A stretch of 64,000 bases of DNA from G963676655 sp963678305 (GCA_963678305.2 CAXXVV010000009.1:62001-126000), one strand, 5' to 3'; shown: positions 7,675 through 17,561, counted from the stretch's first letter. Translations and numbers: made by a program. The notes: generated by a model from the letters alone, not told the origin.

Positions 7675-10383
7675 TCAACGGGTTAATTTCAAACTCATAA
7701 TCTGTTTGGGACGAATATCCAGCGTTATACCTGGACTGTTTATCGCGATTTCATCAATTTTTTGTTCCTCCATGTTAATAATTTCACATTTACCGGGTGA
7801 TATAGAAAAATTTAATTTTGCTTTTTGCGTTGTGTCCTCAAGGTTGAACAGCCGGATTATCATTTCATTGGATTTGCCGGTTTCAGCCGGTTTGATAATC
7901 GACATGCACACGGCGTCAGAGTCTAAACTCAGGAGGCTTTCATCCGGCAGTGAATATTCAGTATTGCGATGCGCCGTATAATTCAGCCGCGGAGCCCGGT
8001 AGATTTGACCGGCCCGGTGAATTTTTCCTTCGCAGTCTTCTGCGTCCGCCAGATAGAATCCGTAATCCCAGGCAATTTGTCCCGGCAACTGACAGCGCCC
8101 TTCGCCGTTTGTCGCCACGGTCCGGCGGAATGCGCGCAGAAACGTTATGTACATGTCGCCACTGACATTATCGACCGCTCCGACCTCGTGCAGCCCTGCC
8201 CGTGAGAAAAACATAATGCCGCCCCGGGAATCCCTTTTGCCGACAATATCGCTGAAGTTTTTTTCGATCTGCTCCGGTTCTTTCCAGTCTGACGTATCAG
8301 TTGAACGCCCGGGCCGGCGTTCCAGACAACAGAATGCCTGATGCGCCACGTAAGCTCCGGGAATACCGGTCGGCATCAGCATTCTCAAGCGGTAATCTTT
8401 TATATTGTTATCAATCTCTGTACGTAATTTTATGAGCGGCGAATCCGCGTCCAGAATAATCCGGGTAGCAAGCTTCAGGATAGCGGATTTTTCGCTCTGC
8501 CTGATACCTGAATAGTTTTCATTCAAGTTACCGGAGTAGTTGACTTCTTGCGGCAGTTCAACTTCCTGAGTTATTTCGAATACGGTTCTCACTGGTCCGT
8601 CTTCGAGCAATTTTACCCCGGCATTTTTTCCGGTTGAATAACTGGCGGCCGCGCCGACTGGGCATACATGATTCCAGCCGTCCCCGATTTCCGCGTCAGT
8701 GACAAAGACGTTCATTGGTCCATAGATTCTGTCGTTGCGTTTGTCGGTAAGGATGAATGTCCCGTCCCGTTCAATCTGAAGTCTTATTATCGTTGTTTCT
8801 GCCGTCATCGGCCCAGTCAGTTGGGTGTCTAAATATCTGACCGGTTTTCCTGCCGGAACTGCTGTCAGCATCGTCCAGCCGAACGGCTTAAGCGAAACTT
8901 TCGCCGTGACATTGTAACAATTGTATTGCCTTGAATCATAGCGATAGAGCCGTTTGGTGTGATTGCGTTTGATTGAGGTGATACGATACGGCAGCACTTC
9001 GCCTGCTTCGTTTTTCAAGAAAAACGCGTTGATCGTCTCATAGCCGAACGGTTCCGCGAAGGTTGAGTCATATTCCACCGGAAAAACGATTTCAAAATTG
9101 ATAACCTCTTCGCAGGGGTAGGGCAGTGGATTGAAAAAACGTATTGCCAATTCCCCGTTCTCTCCGTTTGGCACGACCCGGGTGACGCCGCTCGAAATAT
9201 GATAGCATTCGTCTCTCAGGTCCGATTCAGTGTATCGGTTACGGTCGCGGCAGATAAATTCATTTGCTACCGCGTCGGCAATCTCTTTGACCTGGTCGAA
9301 GCGATATTCCATATCTTTATGAACCTGGTCGATGGAACAGCCGCAAATTGAGTCATGCGCCTGATTCTGGATCAGGTATTTCCAGGCCTTTTTGAGATAC
9401 TCATAATCCTGGCCAGCCGCAGCGACCAATGGTGAAGTCAAGAGTTCGAGAACGTTCCGGCATTCGTCATTTGCCTGTTTCAGCGGATAGTATGACGACA
9501 GCGTATGAGTGATCAGGTGCATAAATCCATCGGGCCGCCGGGTGGTGTATGCCAGTTCCCCGGATATCGTTTTCATCCCGGAAATCGAGGTTTTCACAAC
9601 TTTCAACAGATCCAGTAAATCCGAGAAGCATACTTCAGAGTCCGGGTAAAGCTCCCGCAGCCATTCAATATATTGCGGAACCGCGGCGTGAACCGGAGCA
9701 TGGTCCACTCCGTCCATCAGTAGAACCGGAGCGTTGCCGTTTTCACGGATGATGTTATCGATATAACGGCGGGCATTTTCTTTAAATTCCGCTTCGGGTA
9801 ACGGTTTATTCCAGAAACCGGCAACCTGTCCGGCAAAATCCCCGTAACCTTGAAATTCCGGTAGTTTTACCGTGGTAATCTCGGAACCGTCGGGAGCCCG
9901 CCAAATAAAATAAGATCCGGTATTTTCCGGCAGTCCGCGCCAGACCACCGCGTTATCGATACCGAAACCACGCAGAATTTGCGGCATCTGTGCAATGTGT
10001 CCGAAGATATCGCACAGATAACCGACTTTCCACGGCGTGCCGTTAAATTCCCGGGCCGTTTCATGGCCGATCAGTAAATTATGGATCAGCGCTTCCCCGG
10101 AAACCAGAAATTCATCAGGCTGAACATACCACGGTCCAATATTCATTCGGCCGGATTCGATCATTCCGCTGAAACGCGCCCGGTATTCCGGCCTGATTTC
10201 CAGAATATCCTCGATTACAATTGACTGTCCGTCAAAGTTGAATATTTTGAAATCAGGATCGTTTTCCAGGCATTCTAATAATTCTTTACCTGTATCAACC
10301 AGATAATAACGGAATTGCTGAAAGGTCTGATACCATTCACGATCCCAATGACTGGAGGCGAAATAATAGATTTTTAAACTCAT
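7675..10383 (-). CDS. Alpha-mannosidase, glycoside hydrolase family 38
   Basis: This 902-aa protein carries GH38 hallmarks: HWDREWY at residues 12-18 (H12 and D14 are zinc ligands), and YLCDIFGHIAQMPQ with D125 as the probable catalytic nucleophile. The GH38 middle three-helix region (NQAHDSICGCSIDQVH) and a large beta-sandwich C-terminus follow. No signal peptide is seen, so it is probably cytoplasmic. It would hydrolyse alpha-mannosides released from glycans. AGAG precedes the ATG by 7 nt. It lies in a leftward run with a pseudopilin downstream and a Gfo/Idh gene upstream. Confidence 0.92.
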   Translation of the reverse strand: MSLKIYYFASSHWDREWYQTFQQFRYYLVDTGKELLECLENDPDFKIFNFDGQSIVIEDILEIRPEYRARFSGMIESGRMNIGPWYVQPDEFLVSGEALIHNLLIGHETAREFNGTPWKVGYLCDIFGHIAQMPQILRGFGIDNAVVWRGLPENTGSYFIWRAPDGSEITTVKLPEFQGYGDFAGQVAGFWNKPLPEAEFKENARRYIDNIIRENGNAPVLLMDGVDHAPVHAAVPQYIEWLRELYPDSEVCFSDLLDLLKVVKTSISGMKTISGELAYTTRRPDGFMHLITHTLSSYYPLKQANDECRNVLELLTSPLVAAAGQDYEYLKKAWKYLIQNQAHDSICGCSIDQVHKDMEYRFDQVKEIADAVANEFICRDRNRYTESDLRDECYHISSGVTRVVPNGENGELAIRFFNPLPYPCEEVINFEIVFPVEYDSTFAEPFGYETINAFFLKNEAGEVLPYRITSIKRNHTKRLYRYDSRQYNCYNVTAKVSLKPFGWTMLTAVPAGKPVRYLDTQLTGPMTAETTIIRLQIERDGTFILTDKRNDRIYGPMNVFVTDAEIGDGWNHVCPVGAAASYSTGKNAGVKLLEDGPVRTVFEITQEVELPQEVNYSGNLNENYSGIRQSEKSAILKLATRIILDADSPLIKLRTEIDNNIKDYRLRMLMPTGIPGAYVAHQAFCCLERRPGRSTDTSDWKEPEQIEKNFSDIVGKRDSRGGIMFFSRAGLHEVGAVDNVSGDMYITFLRAFRRTVATNGEGRCQLPGQIAWDYGFYLADAEDCEGKIHRAGQIYRAPRLNYTAHRNTEYSLPDESLLSLDSDAVCMSIIKPAETGKSNEMIIRLFNLEDTTQKAKLNFSISPGKCEIINMEEQKIDEIAINSPGITLDIRPKQIMSLKLTR

Positions 10384-10500
10384 AATTTTACTCTTGTCTC
10401 AACATTGTTGTATAAATACTCATTTTAAGTAATCGCGGCTGCATGCTCGAATCTGAGCCTGCAACGCAATATAAAATATGCATGACCGCACGGCTGAATT

Positions 10501-10516
10501 AAGTTTTTAAAAACTT
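10501..10516. repeat. Perfect 16-bp AT-rich palindrome
   Basis: AAGTTTTT/AAAAACTT is a perfect palindrome in the 183-bp gap between the GH38 gene and the Gfo/Idh gene. It has no loop, so it is a weak terminator candidate. It may be a protein-binding site for expression of the GH38 gene. Nothing else stands out in this gap. Confidence 0.4.
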
Positions 10517-10566
10517 GTTTTTTGCTAATAACTTTTTATAGTTCTTTTTATGTAAATAATATTTCA

Positions 10567-11658
10567 TTATGCGATGCCGGCAATATTGATAGTTCTGCTT
10601 TCGGTGATTGATAGTTCAGCCGCGATGGGAATAAGCAGTGAATTACGGCCGATTTCAACGTTACAGAACGGTTTCTTTCCTTGTTCGACGCAATCCGCGA
10701 AGCTTACTACTTCATTGACGTTGCCGCTGTGTCCCAGATTGCTGCCGTGAATAGACTGCGGGGATATTACACAATCCCGGAATTCTGATTCGTAGTCGAC
10801 ATAAAATTCCATTTTATCGCTTCGTTCATGATTTCTAGGATAAAATGTAATAAGATCGCGGCGCGGCCTTTCGCTTCCGTCCATTTGTGCTTCAAGCGTT
10901 CCCTTTGTCCCGATGAATCCGAACTTTAAGCCGCAATATTTTGAAAACATACATAAAGCCAGACTGGCCCGTACTCCATTGACATATTCAATATTAACGA
11001 ATGCGTTGTCAATAATCTCCCGGTCGTGATAATAATTACGTCCGCCGAAAGCGTTGACTATTTGAGGAGATACCGCATCTTTCAGCGCCCAGTTGAATAT
11101 ATCGAAATGATGGCAGTTTTTTTCGACCAGCGCGCCGCCGCTCAGGCTCTGATTGCAACGCCATTCAGGTTGCCATATCCAATCCACAAATTCATGACAC
11201 CACATCATCTGGATGTCCCCGATCAGCCCGGCATGGAGTAGTTCCATGCATTTAGTGAAAAAGGGGGAATAGCGATAAACAAGTCCCACCTGGCACAAGC
11301 AGTTGTTGGAGTTTACCGCTTTGACTATTCTGTCCGCTTCGGCAAGATTGGCTCCGATCGGCTTTTCCAGAAATACCGGCTTGCGCAGAGGTGCGCAAAA
11401 TTCAACTTGACCGGCATGGATATAGTTTGGAGAGCCGATAATCAAGACATCGACATTATCATCCAGTGCCATTGCTTCGAAGGAATCATGAATCATGATC
11501 TTATTACCAAGCTCGGCTCTGACAGTTGCGGGAGCTACTTTACTATGATCGGGATCATATACGGCGGTAATGACGCCGCGTCCTTTTTTCTCGAGTCGCA
11601 AACCATGATCTACGCCTACACCCAAACCGGAAATACCGATCTTTATTCTACTATTCAA
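10567..11658 (-). CDS. Gfo/Idh/MocA family oxidoreductase
   Basis: This 363-aa protein has an N-terminal Rossmann motif (IKIGISGLGVGVDHG) and the catalytic-lysine motif FLEKPIGANLAEAD. The segment GGALVEKNCHHFDIFNWAL corresponds to the family's substrate-binding helix with conserved histidines (HHFD). It is probably a sugar or cyclitol dehydrogenase. Its ATG overlaps the stop of the regulator gene (ATGA, 11655-11658), so it is co-transcribed with the GntR-LacI hybrid and may produce or remove that regulator's effector. Confidence 0.87.
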   Translation of the reverse strand: MNSRIKIGISGLGVGVDHGLRLEKKGRGVITAVYDPDHSKVAPATVRAELGNKIMIHDSFEAMALDDNVDVLIIGSPNYIHAGQVEFCAPLRKPVFLEKPIGANLAEADRIVKAVNSNNCLCQVGLVYRYSPFFTKCMELLHAGLIGDIQMMWCHEFVDWIWQPEWRCNQSLSGGALVEKNCHHFDIFNWALKDAVSPQIVNAFGGRNYYHDREIIDNAFVNIEYVNGVRASLALCMFSKYCGLKFGFIGTKGTLEAQMDGSERPRRDLITFYPRNHERSDKMEFYVDYESEFRDCVISPQSIHGSNLGHSGNVNEVVSFADCVEQGKKPFCNVEIGRNSLLIPIAAELSITESRTINIAGIA

Positions 11659-12800
11659 ACCGTAACCGCCTCTCTGTTCGGAAGATAAATTCCGCAGCTG
11701 TTTCTGGTTATCATTTGGGTTTTGAGGTTCAGCACCCGTTCAGTCGTCAAACTGCCGTTGATCCGGTCAACCAGAATGGCAGCGGCTGAACTGCCGATTT
11801 CTTTTACCGGCTGGGCCATCGTTGTCAGCGGCACGTCCATGCAGGAGGAATAATCAATATTGTCAAATCCCATCAGCGATATATCGTCGGGAACAGTGAG
11901 ACCTACCTCTTTCAGCGCCCGGTAAGCTCCTACCGCCAGTGAGTCGAACAGCAGGAATACCGCGCTCGGCCGGTCCGGCAGCGACAACAGATTCTTCATC
12001 GGGCCGTAACCGAGATAATTCAGGTTGATTTTACTCATTTCCGTGTGGACGCTTACTTCATCCAGCTCCTGGATATATTGAGTATTTAATTCAAGACCGG
12101 CTTCATTCAGCGCTTTGCAATAACCGTCGAACCGGTTTCTGATCGAAGAAATATTGCGCAAACTGGCATGGGAAGTTATATGACCGATTTTGCGATGACC
12201 AAGTGAGATCAGATATTTTACCGCGCGATACGCCGCGTCAAAATTATCGCAGGTTACAACGCTGGTTTTGACGTCGTCGAAATATTTGTCGATCATTACC
12301 AGTGGAATATTTTTCCTTTTAACCTCTTCAACAACGTCGCTGTTGATCGGTGGAAAACAGGGGCTCAGGATAATGCCCGATACACCGGCATCAACCACAT
12401 TCTTAAGGTGACTGGCTTCCAGGGTCACGTCAAGTTCTGAATTGCAGACAAGCAATTGATAGCCGTGTTCCCTGGCTTTTTTCTCAACCCCCTCCAGAAC
12501 ATTGTTCGAAAACTGATTGCGCAAATCTGAAATTATTAGTGCTATCATTTTGCTATTATTTACTGATCTGGACGACGGTTTGCTATTTACAAAGGTTCCT
12601 TTGCGGGGTTCCCGGTAAAGCAGGCCTTCCTTGACTAAATCGTCAACTGCCCGCCTCACAGTCATGTAACCTATACCATATTCTTCGGCCAGCTTGCGTT
12701 CCGATAAAATAGCCTCGCCCGGGCTTAGTTCCCCACTTTTTATCTGGGAGATAATATCATTTTTGAACTTGTCTCCGGCAAAGTTGCTGCTTAATTTCAT
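11655..12800 (-). CDS. GntR-LacI hybrid transcriptional regulator (AraR-like architecture)
   Basis: This 381-aa protein has an N-terminal GntR-type winged helix-turn-helix (about residues 5-75: LSERKLAEEYGIGYMTVRRAVDDL). It is joined to a LacI/periplasmic-binding-protein type sugar-sensor domain (about 85-370: MIALIISDLRNQFSNNVLEGV and DDISLMGFDNIDYSS). This architecture is that of Bacillus AraR. It should bind DNA as a dimer and release on sugar binding. The gene has its own consensus promoter and is divergent from the GH2 beta-galactosidase, its most likely target along with the downstream Gfo/Idh and GH38 genes. Confidence 0.9.
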   Translation of the reverse strand: MKLSSNFAGDKFKNDIISQIKSGELSPGEAILSERKLAEEYGIGYMTVRRAVDDLVKEGLLYREPRKGTFVNSKPSSRSVNNSKMIALIISDLRNQFSNNVLEGVEKKAREHGYQLLVCNSELDVTLEASHLKNVVDAGVSGIILSPCFPPINSDVVEEVKRKNIPLVMIDKYFDDVKTSVVTCDNFDAAYRAVKYLISLGHRKIGHITSHASLRNISSIRNRFDGYCKALNEAGLELNTQYIQELDEVSVHTEMSKINLNYLGYGPMKNLLSLPDRPSAVFLLFDSLAVGAYRALKEVGLTVPDDISLMGFDNIDYSSCMDVPLTTMAQPVKEIGSSAAAILVDRINGSLTTERVLNLKTQMITRNSCGIYLPNREAVTV

Positions 12801-12853
12801 CTTGTTTCTCTTCTTGCTATATTAATGCTTGAATCTGCTATCGTTTTGCTTTT

Positions 12854-12882
12854 ATTATACAGTGTTGCATTCAAGTTGTCAA
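12854..12882 (-). promoter_or_regulatory. Consensus sigma70 promoter of the GntR-LacI hybrid gene
   Basis: On the reverse strand TTGACA (12877-12882), 17 bp and TATAAT (12854-12859) form a perfect consensus promoter directed at the regulator gene. CTTGAAT occurs near the spacer and its reverse complement ATTCAAG about 35 bp downstream, a possible operator pair for autoregulation. Confidence 0.8.
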
Positions 12883-12914
12883 CCCCCTTTTTAATTTATT
12901 TTCTTAAAAAATCA

Positions 12915-13188
12915 TATTAATAGTAATCGGTCAGTTGATTTATTAAAAAAAGAAATTTCTGCAAAGCAGTATGATCGTTCCGCGTCGTACGCGGGCGTGG
13001 TCCAGCGAAGAATCGCTGGTCGCCGCAGGCGAAAGTGAGCGTCGCGCATTTGTCATGCAAAGCATGACGCAGAGACTTCCATTCGACTGGAGCGATCTCT
13101 TTATTATTAAGCGCGAAGCTGCTTTAATAAAGAGGTTGAGCGTAAGTTGCCGAATGCCGAATACTCGACTGACCGATTACCATTAATA
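12915..13188. mobile_element. Hairpin-rich 274-bp element with terminal inverted repeats (MITE- or REP-like)
   Basis: The ends are 21-bp inverted repeats with one mismatch (core GTAATCGGTCAGT at 12923-12935; its complement ACTGACCGATTAC at 13168-13180). Inside are four hairpins: CCGCGT-3-ACGCGG (12980-12994), CCAGCGA-4-TCGCTGG (13002-13019), GTCATGC-3-GCATGAC (13052-13068), and a long stem from CTCTTTATTA to TAATAAAGAG (13097-13134, 2-nt bulge). It encodes no protein and is more GC-rich than its AT-rich flanks. I see no clear target-site duplication. It could be a non-autonomous element, possibly mobilised by the RAYT-like protein at 16452-17435, or a structured leader. Confidence 0.6.
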
Positions 13189-13251
13189 AGCCGGATATGG
13201 AGTTGCTGGAAGATTCAAGATATTTTTTCTAGAAAAAAGAGTCAATTAGAA

Positions 13252-13301
13252 ACAAAATTTGTTATTTTGTGCGTTGACAAAATTAAGCCTCCGGTTACAG
13301 T
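13252..13301 (+). promoter_or_regulatory. Promoter and operator candidate of the beta-galactosidase gene
   Basis: TTGACA (13274-13279) is followed after 16 bp by TACAGT (13296-13301). A better -10, TACAAT at 13301, would need a 21-bp spacer, so the assignment is tentative. The inverted repeat ACAAAAT-TTGTT-ATTTTGT (13252-13270) lies just upstream of the -35 and could bind the divergent GntR-LacI regulator. Confidence 0.4.
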
Positions 13302-13395
13302 ACAATACATCCGGCATAGTTTGGCTGATTATGGTCTGTGGTATACTTGCCGTTGTCGCTTTTCAGGAAATCTGATAATGAAATAATGGAATAAA

Positions 13396-16300
13396 ATGAG
13401 TTCATCTATTTTTAAACGCAGACCGCGTTCTGCTGATGAGGTGTACAAACCGGACTGGGAGAATCCGGAAGTTTTCGGTATTAATAAACTGCTGCCGCGG
13501 GCAACTTCATGGCCGGCTTCGCACATTGATATTCCGGCTGATTCGCTGCTGTACGATATTGACGACTGGCGCATTTGTTTGAATGGTTCATGGCGCTATC
13601 GCCGTCAGCCACGGCCATTATCTTCTCCGGATGATTTTTTCAGGCCGGATTTTGATGTTTCAAACTGGGGCAGGGTGGAGATACCGGGAAATTTTGAAGT
13701 TCAGGGTCATGGCACCCCGATATACACTAATTCGGTTTATCCTTTTGCGGTGCATCCTCCGTATGTAATGGACGAGCCGCCTGCGGATTGGATTATGTTC
13801 AAAGACCGAAATCCGGTTCATGCCTGTCGGAGAACATTCAATATTCCGGAAGCATGGTCAGGACGCAAAATTATTATCCATTTTGCCGGAGTTCAATCCG
13901 CGATGTATTTATGGGTGAATGGATGTGAAGTCGGTTACAGTCAGGATTCCATGAGCCCGGCTGAATTTGATATCAGTGAATTTGTCGAGGTAGGCGAAAA
14001 TCTGCTTGCGGTTGAAGTTTATACTTTGTGTGACGGCTCATATTTGGAGGACCAGGATTTCTGGCGCTTGTCCGGAATATTCCGGGACGTTTTTCTTTAT
14101 TCCATTCCGCAAACTCATTTTCACGATATCGCGATAAGTGCTTCTGATAGTTTCAAGGCCCGGATCAGACTGGTTAATCAAATCTGCAAAATGTTCTCGT
14201 GCGAGGTTTTGATTTATCATGAAGAATCAACGAAAATGGTGGAATGTTTTTCCACTGTCGTGCCGCTTAAAGTTGAAAGTTTCGGCTTTGAGGCGCAAGT
14301 CCCGGGGCACGAAAAATGGACTCATGAAACTCCGCATTTGTATCGTGCCGTCTTTATTTTAAAAGATGGAGAAGACATTCTTGATATTCGTCATTTCAGA
14401 TTCGGCTTTCGTTCTGTCGAAGTCAGGGACCGCCAGTTGTTTTTGAATGGAACAAGTATAAAGCTCTATGGCGTCAATCGTCATGAACATAATCCGGAAT
14501 ACGGCAGATATGTCCCTCTGGGCGACATGGAAACCGATGTCAGGATGATGAAAGAAAATAATATAAACTCCGTTCGTACCAGTCATTATCCCAATGACCC
14601 CCGTTGGTATGAACTTTGCGATCGCTTCGGTTTGCTGGTCATGGATGAAGCAAATGTTGAATCTCACGGACTTTCATATCATGCATGCGTCCTGCCTGGA
14701 GATTTACCGGAATGGCGCGGCGCAGTGGTTGACCGGGCTGCCCGCATGGTCATTCGGGACCGCAATCATGCCTGTGTAATTATCTGGTCGCTGGGAAACG
14801 AGGCCGGATACGGTTCGGCTTATGAGGCGATGCGGGAAGCGATAAGAAGCCTTGATCCCGATAAACGACCTATTCATTACGCGGATATGAATCTCGTTGC
14901 TGAATTTGACAGCCAGACATATCCCCCGCCGTCCTGGCTGGAAGAGTATGTTGCCGGAACCGCGGTCAGAAATGGTGAACAGGGACAGATCAGTCATGAA
15001 AAACAGCATGGCGTTCAACCGACCAATAAACCATTTGTTATGAATGAATATGCCCATGTCATGGGCAACAGCGGCGGTAACCTTATCGATTACTGGGAAA
15101 TCATCGAGAATAATGATTGTCTTATCGGCGGCTATATCTGGGAATGGTGCGAACACGGATTATGGAAAACTGATGAATGCGGGAAACGGTATTATGCCTA
15201 TGGCGGCGACTTCGGAGATAAGCCTAACTACGGCAATTTCTGTCTCGACGGACTGGTCAAGGCTGATCGGGTTCCCAACCCGTCGCTGATGGAAGTAAAA
15301 AAGATTTATCAGCCTTTTGCCGTATCTCTGATTGATGGCGGTTTAAAGATAACCAACAAATACTTTTTTACCGATTTTGCTGAATGTGATTTTACATGGG
15401 AATTGCTTGAAGACGGATATGTGTTGAAAACAGGTAAATTCAACTTGAATGCTCTGCCGCGTTCTACAGTCGATATGCCGTTACCGTGTGATGTTCCGGC
15501 TGCGGAACATGAATATATCCTGCGTCTGTATCTTAACGATGAAGTTGCGGTGGAGGAAATATTATTGCAGGAAAAGCCATTGTTAAAAACGGTATTTCCC
15601 GCCAAAAACAGATTATATTCTGAAGCGGCAATTAAACCTACTTCGTCGAATAAGTTTGTTGTTTCCGAGGTAGCCGGCAGGCCGTATATTGTTTGCGACG
15701 GAGATAATATTCCGATTGATTTCTGTTTCTGGCGGGTTCCGGTTGATAATGATCTCGGGAACAAAATGCCGGAACGCTGTGCTTTCTGGAAAAACTTGCC
15801 GGACAAACTGATTTTGAAGAAACTCTGCAATGAAGACGGATTGATCAAAATGGTTCATGTTTATAATGATGTGCTCATTGAGTCGGAATTCACAATAACT
15901 GGCAATTGTATGGTTATTAAAGTATGCTTGGATGCCGCTGTTTCTTTGCCGGAAATACCGCGAGTCGGCCTGAAGATTGTTTTGCCTGAATCGTTTGATC
16001 TGGCTGAGTGGTATGGGCGTGGTCCGCATGAAAATTATTGTGACCGCCGGAGCGGAGCGTTGATCAGCAGGTATGAATTATCTGCCGGCGAATTGTCCTG
16101 GAATTATTCGTTTCCGCAAGGCAACGGCTTGAGAACCGACGTCAGGACGCTGAAGATCGGGCCATTATTAGTAACGTCGCCGGATTTATTCTCTTTTGCG
16201 TTGCATCCCTATTCAGCCAAGTTGCTGGAAAATGCCTGCCATACTTGTGATATGCATGAGGATGAAAATATCCGCGAACTCTACCTTGATTATCTGCACA

Positions 16301-16401
16301 TGGGGATTGGCGGCAATACCAGTTGGGGAGCTTTGCCTTTGCCACACTATATGATTCCATCGGGCAGGCACAAGTTTACTTTCCGACTGGAACTTGGATA
16401 A
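13396..16401 (+). CDS. Beta-galactosidase, glycoside hydrolase family 2 (LacZ type)
   Basis: This 1001-aa protein has the five-domain LacZ plan. It has an N-terminal jelly roll (GSWRYRRQP, FEVQGHGTPIYTN), an Ig-like domain, and a TIM barrel with LYGVNRHEHNPEYG, DEANVESHG, acid/base E469 in SLGNEAG and nucleophile E551 in MNEYAHVMGNS. IWEWCEHGL and a C-terminal Bgal_small_N-type domain follow. Its length matches E. coli LacZ. There is no signal peptide, so it is cytoplasmic. It hydrolyses terminal beta-galactosides. The ribosome site is weak. It is divergent from the GntR-LacI regulator. Confidence 0.93.
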   Translation: MSSSIFKRRPRSADEVYKPDWENPEVFGINKLLPRATSWPASHIDIPADSLLYDIDDWRICLNGSWRYRRQPRPLSSPDDFFRPDFDVSNWGRVEIPGNFEVQGHGTPIYTNSVYPFAVHPPYVMDEPPADWIMFKDRNPVHACRRTFNIPEAWSGRKIIIHFAGVQSAMYLWVNGCEVGYSQDSMSPAEFDISEFVEVGENLLAVEVYTLCDGSYLEDQDFWRLSGIFRDVFLYSIPQTHFHDIAISASDSFKARIRLVNQICKMFSCEVLIYHEESTKMVECFSTVVPLKVESFGFEAQVPGHEKWTHETPHLYRAVFILKDGEDILDIRHFRFGFRSVEVRDRQLFLNGTSIKLYGVNRHEHNPEYGRYVPLGDMETDVRMMKENNINSVRTSHYPNDPRWYELCDRFGLLVMDEANVESHGLSYHACVLPGDLPEWRGAVVDRAARMVIRDRNHACVIIWSLGNEAGYGSAYEAMREAIRSLDPDKRPIHYADMNLVAEFDSQTYPPPSWLEEYVAGTAVRNGEQGQISHEKQHGVQPTNKPFVMNEYAHVMGNSGGNLIDYWEIIENNDCLIGGYIWEWCEHGLWKTDECGKRYYAYGGDFGDKPNYGNFCLDGLVKADRVPNPSLMEVKKIYQPFAVSLIDGGLKITNKYFFTDFAECDFTWELLEDGYVLKTGKFNLNALPRSTVDMPLPCDVPAAEHEYILRLYLNDEVAVEEILLQEKPLLKTVFPAKNRLYSEAAIKPTSSNKFVVSEVAGRPYIVCDGDNIPIDFCFWRVPVDNDLGNKMPERCAFWKNLPDKLILKKLCNEDGLIKMVHVYNDVLIESEFTITGNCMVIKVCLDAAVSLPEIPRVGLKIVLPESFDLAEWYGRGPHENYCDRRSGALISRYELSAGELSWNYSFPQGNGLRTDVRTLKIGPLLVTSPDLFSFALHPYSAKLLENACHTCDMHEDENIRELYLDYLHMGIGGNTSWGALPLPHYMIPSGRHKFTFRLELG

Positions 16402-16451
16402 TTCTATAAAATTATGATCAGCAGATTCCGTATAGTAGAGGGGTGGTAAAA

Positions 16452-17435
16452 TCAAGTCTGGAGTTTTCTGAAGCAGTAGATCACGGCTCCGGCGGGGCTG
16501 AGGCCGCGGCTTAGTTGTTTTTTGTGGATTCGATTCGGATTGTCGAATTTTGCGCCCATTTCACGGATGAATAATTTGGAGCCTAATATCGCTCCGTCGC
16601 TGAAGTGGCGGGTGCGGCGCAGAAAACGGATCGGCATCGATTCTTTGCGTTTGGCTCGTTCCTGCGCCTCAAATATCTCTTCACTCGAGGCTCCGCTTTC
16701 CGCCGCGACGATTCGCGCCAGTTCACTGCGGAAATAGTTGAATAGATCGTTGTCGGTCCATTCCGAGGTGTCGCGATGCCAGATGTTTTGTTTGAGATGT
16801 TTGACGAAATTCGTATGAAAAAGGTGTTTGCCGGTGCCGTTGTAGCGGCCCCAGGTCGTGAAATGGTAGTCGGCCGGATCGGGGGTCAGGCCGGCGCGGA
16901 CGGGGTTTAATTCTACATATAAAACGCACGCTTCCAAGGAGTTGCGACTGTCGAGGATGACGCTTTTGAATTTGTTGGCCCAGAGTTTGCCGATGCGGTC
17001 GCGGGACTGGTTGTAGACGACGGTGAAACGTTGTTGGAAGGCGCGCATAAAGTAGCTGATGTCGATCATTTTCAGGCCGGTTTCGCGGCATATTTCCAAG
17101 TCGGCCGGGTTGATTTTCGGCATCTGTTTCGGTGCATACGTAAATTTATCCAACATGTTGCTATAGTATGAGTTGTGGCGTTTGGCGATGTCCTCGATCG
17201 ACGGCAATTCATCCGGCCCGGGAGCGTAAACGACCAGATGAAAGTGGTTGCCCATCCAGGCGGCTGAGATGACCTCGATCAGAAAATATTCGCAAAGGTT
17301 TTGGAGCAATCGGAAGCCGTACTCCGTATCGACCTGGTTGAACGGTTTTTCGCCTTTGCAGCCGGCGGCTCGGTTCATCAGGTGGTAGTAGCAGCCTTCG
17401 CCTGTAACTTTCATGCGCGTTCCGCGGCCTGACAT
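16452..17435 (-). CDS. IS200-like/RAYT family Y1 transposase
   Basis: This 327-aa protein has an N-terminal REP-associated tyrosine transposase (TnpA_REP-like) domain. The HUH motif is HFHLVVY (H64, H66). The helix QQRFTVVYNQ supplies a candidate catalytic tyrosine, followed by GKLWANKFKSVIL and LNPVRAGL, both typical of RAYTs. The C-terminal extension (about 200-327) is basic. AGGAGG lies 7 nt before the ATG. These enzymes nick and join single-stranded DNA at hairpins; many are domesticated single-copy genes. No flanking inverted repeats are seen. The hairpin element at 12915-13188 is the nearest possible substrate. Confidence 0.88.
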   Translation of the reverse strand: MSGRGTRMKVTGEGCYYHLMNRAAGCKGEKPFNQVDTEYGFRLLQNLCEYFLIEVISAAWMGNHFHLVVYAPGPDELPSIEDIAKRHNSYYSNMLDKFTYAPKQMPKINPADLEICRETGLKMIDISYFMRAFQQRFTVVYNQSRDRIGKLWANKFKSVILDSRNSLEACVLYVELNPVRAGLTPDPADYHFTTWGRYNGTGKHLFHTNFVKHLKQNIWHRDTSEWTDNDLFNYFRSELARIVAAESGASSEEIFEAQERAKRKESMPIRFLRRTRHFSDGAILGSKLFIREMGAKFDNPNRIHKKQLSRGLSPAGAVIYCFRKLQT

Positions 17436-17561
17436 GATTTTTCCTCCTTGGTTGACGAGTTTACAGTTAATATAGTGGGTGGAAACGGGTTTGTCAAATT
17501 TAAGTATTATGTACTTTTATAAAGTTATGTAATATTTTAATTTAAAACAAGATAAGTTTTT

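Larger units (their letters stand above)
12801..13395. other. 595-bp divergent intergenic region
   Basis: No protein gene is supported here. It contains, in order, the regulator promoter (12854-12882), the hairpin-rich element with inverted termini (12915-13188), a 16-bp perfect palindrome TTTTTTCT/AGAAAAAA (13223-13238), an inverted repeat ACAAAAT-5-ATTTTGT (13252-13270), and a promoter candidate for the beta-galactosidase gene. Confidence 0.75.

Noticed and set aside
12960..13390. Small forward frames inside the hairpin element and its flank
   Set aside because: They run through the hairpins and inverted repeats, lack ribosome sites and have no protein-like character.
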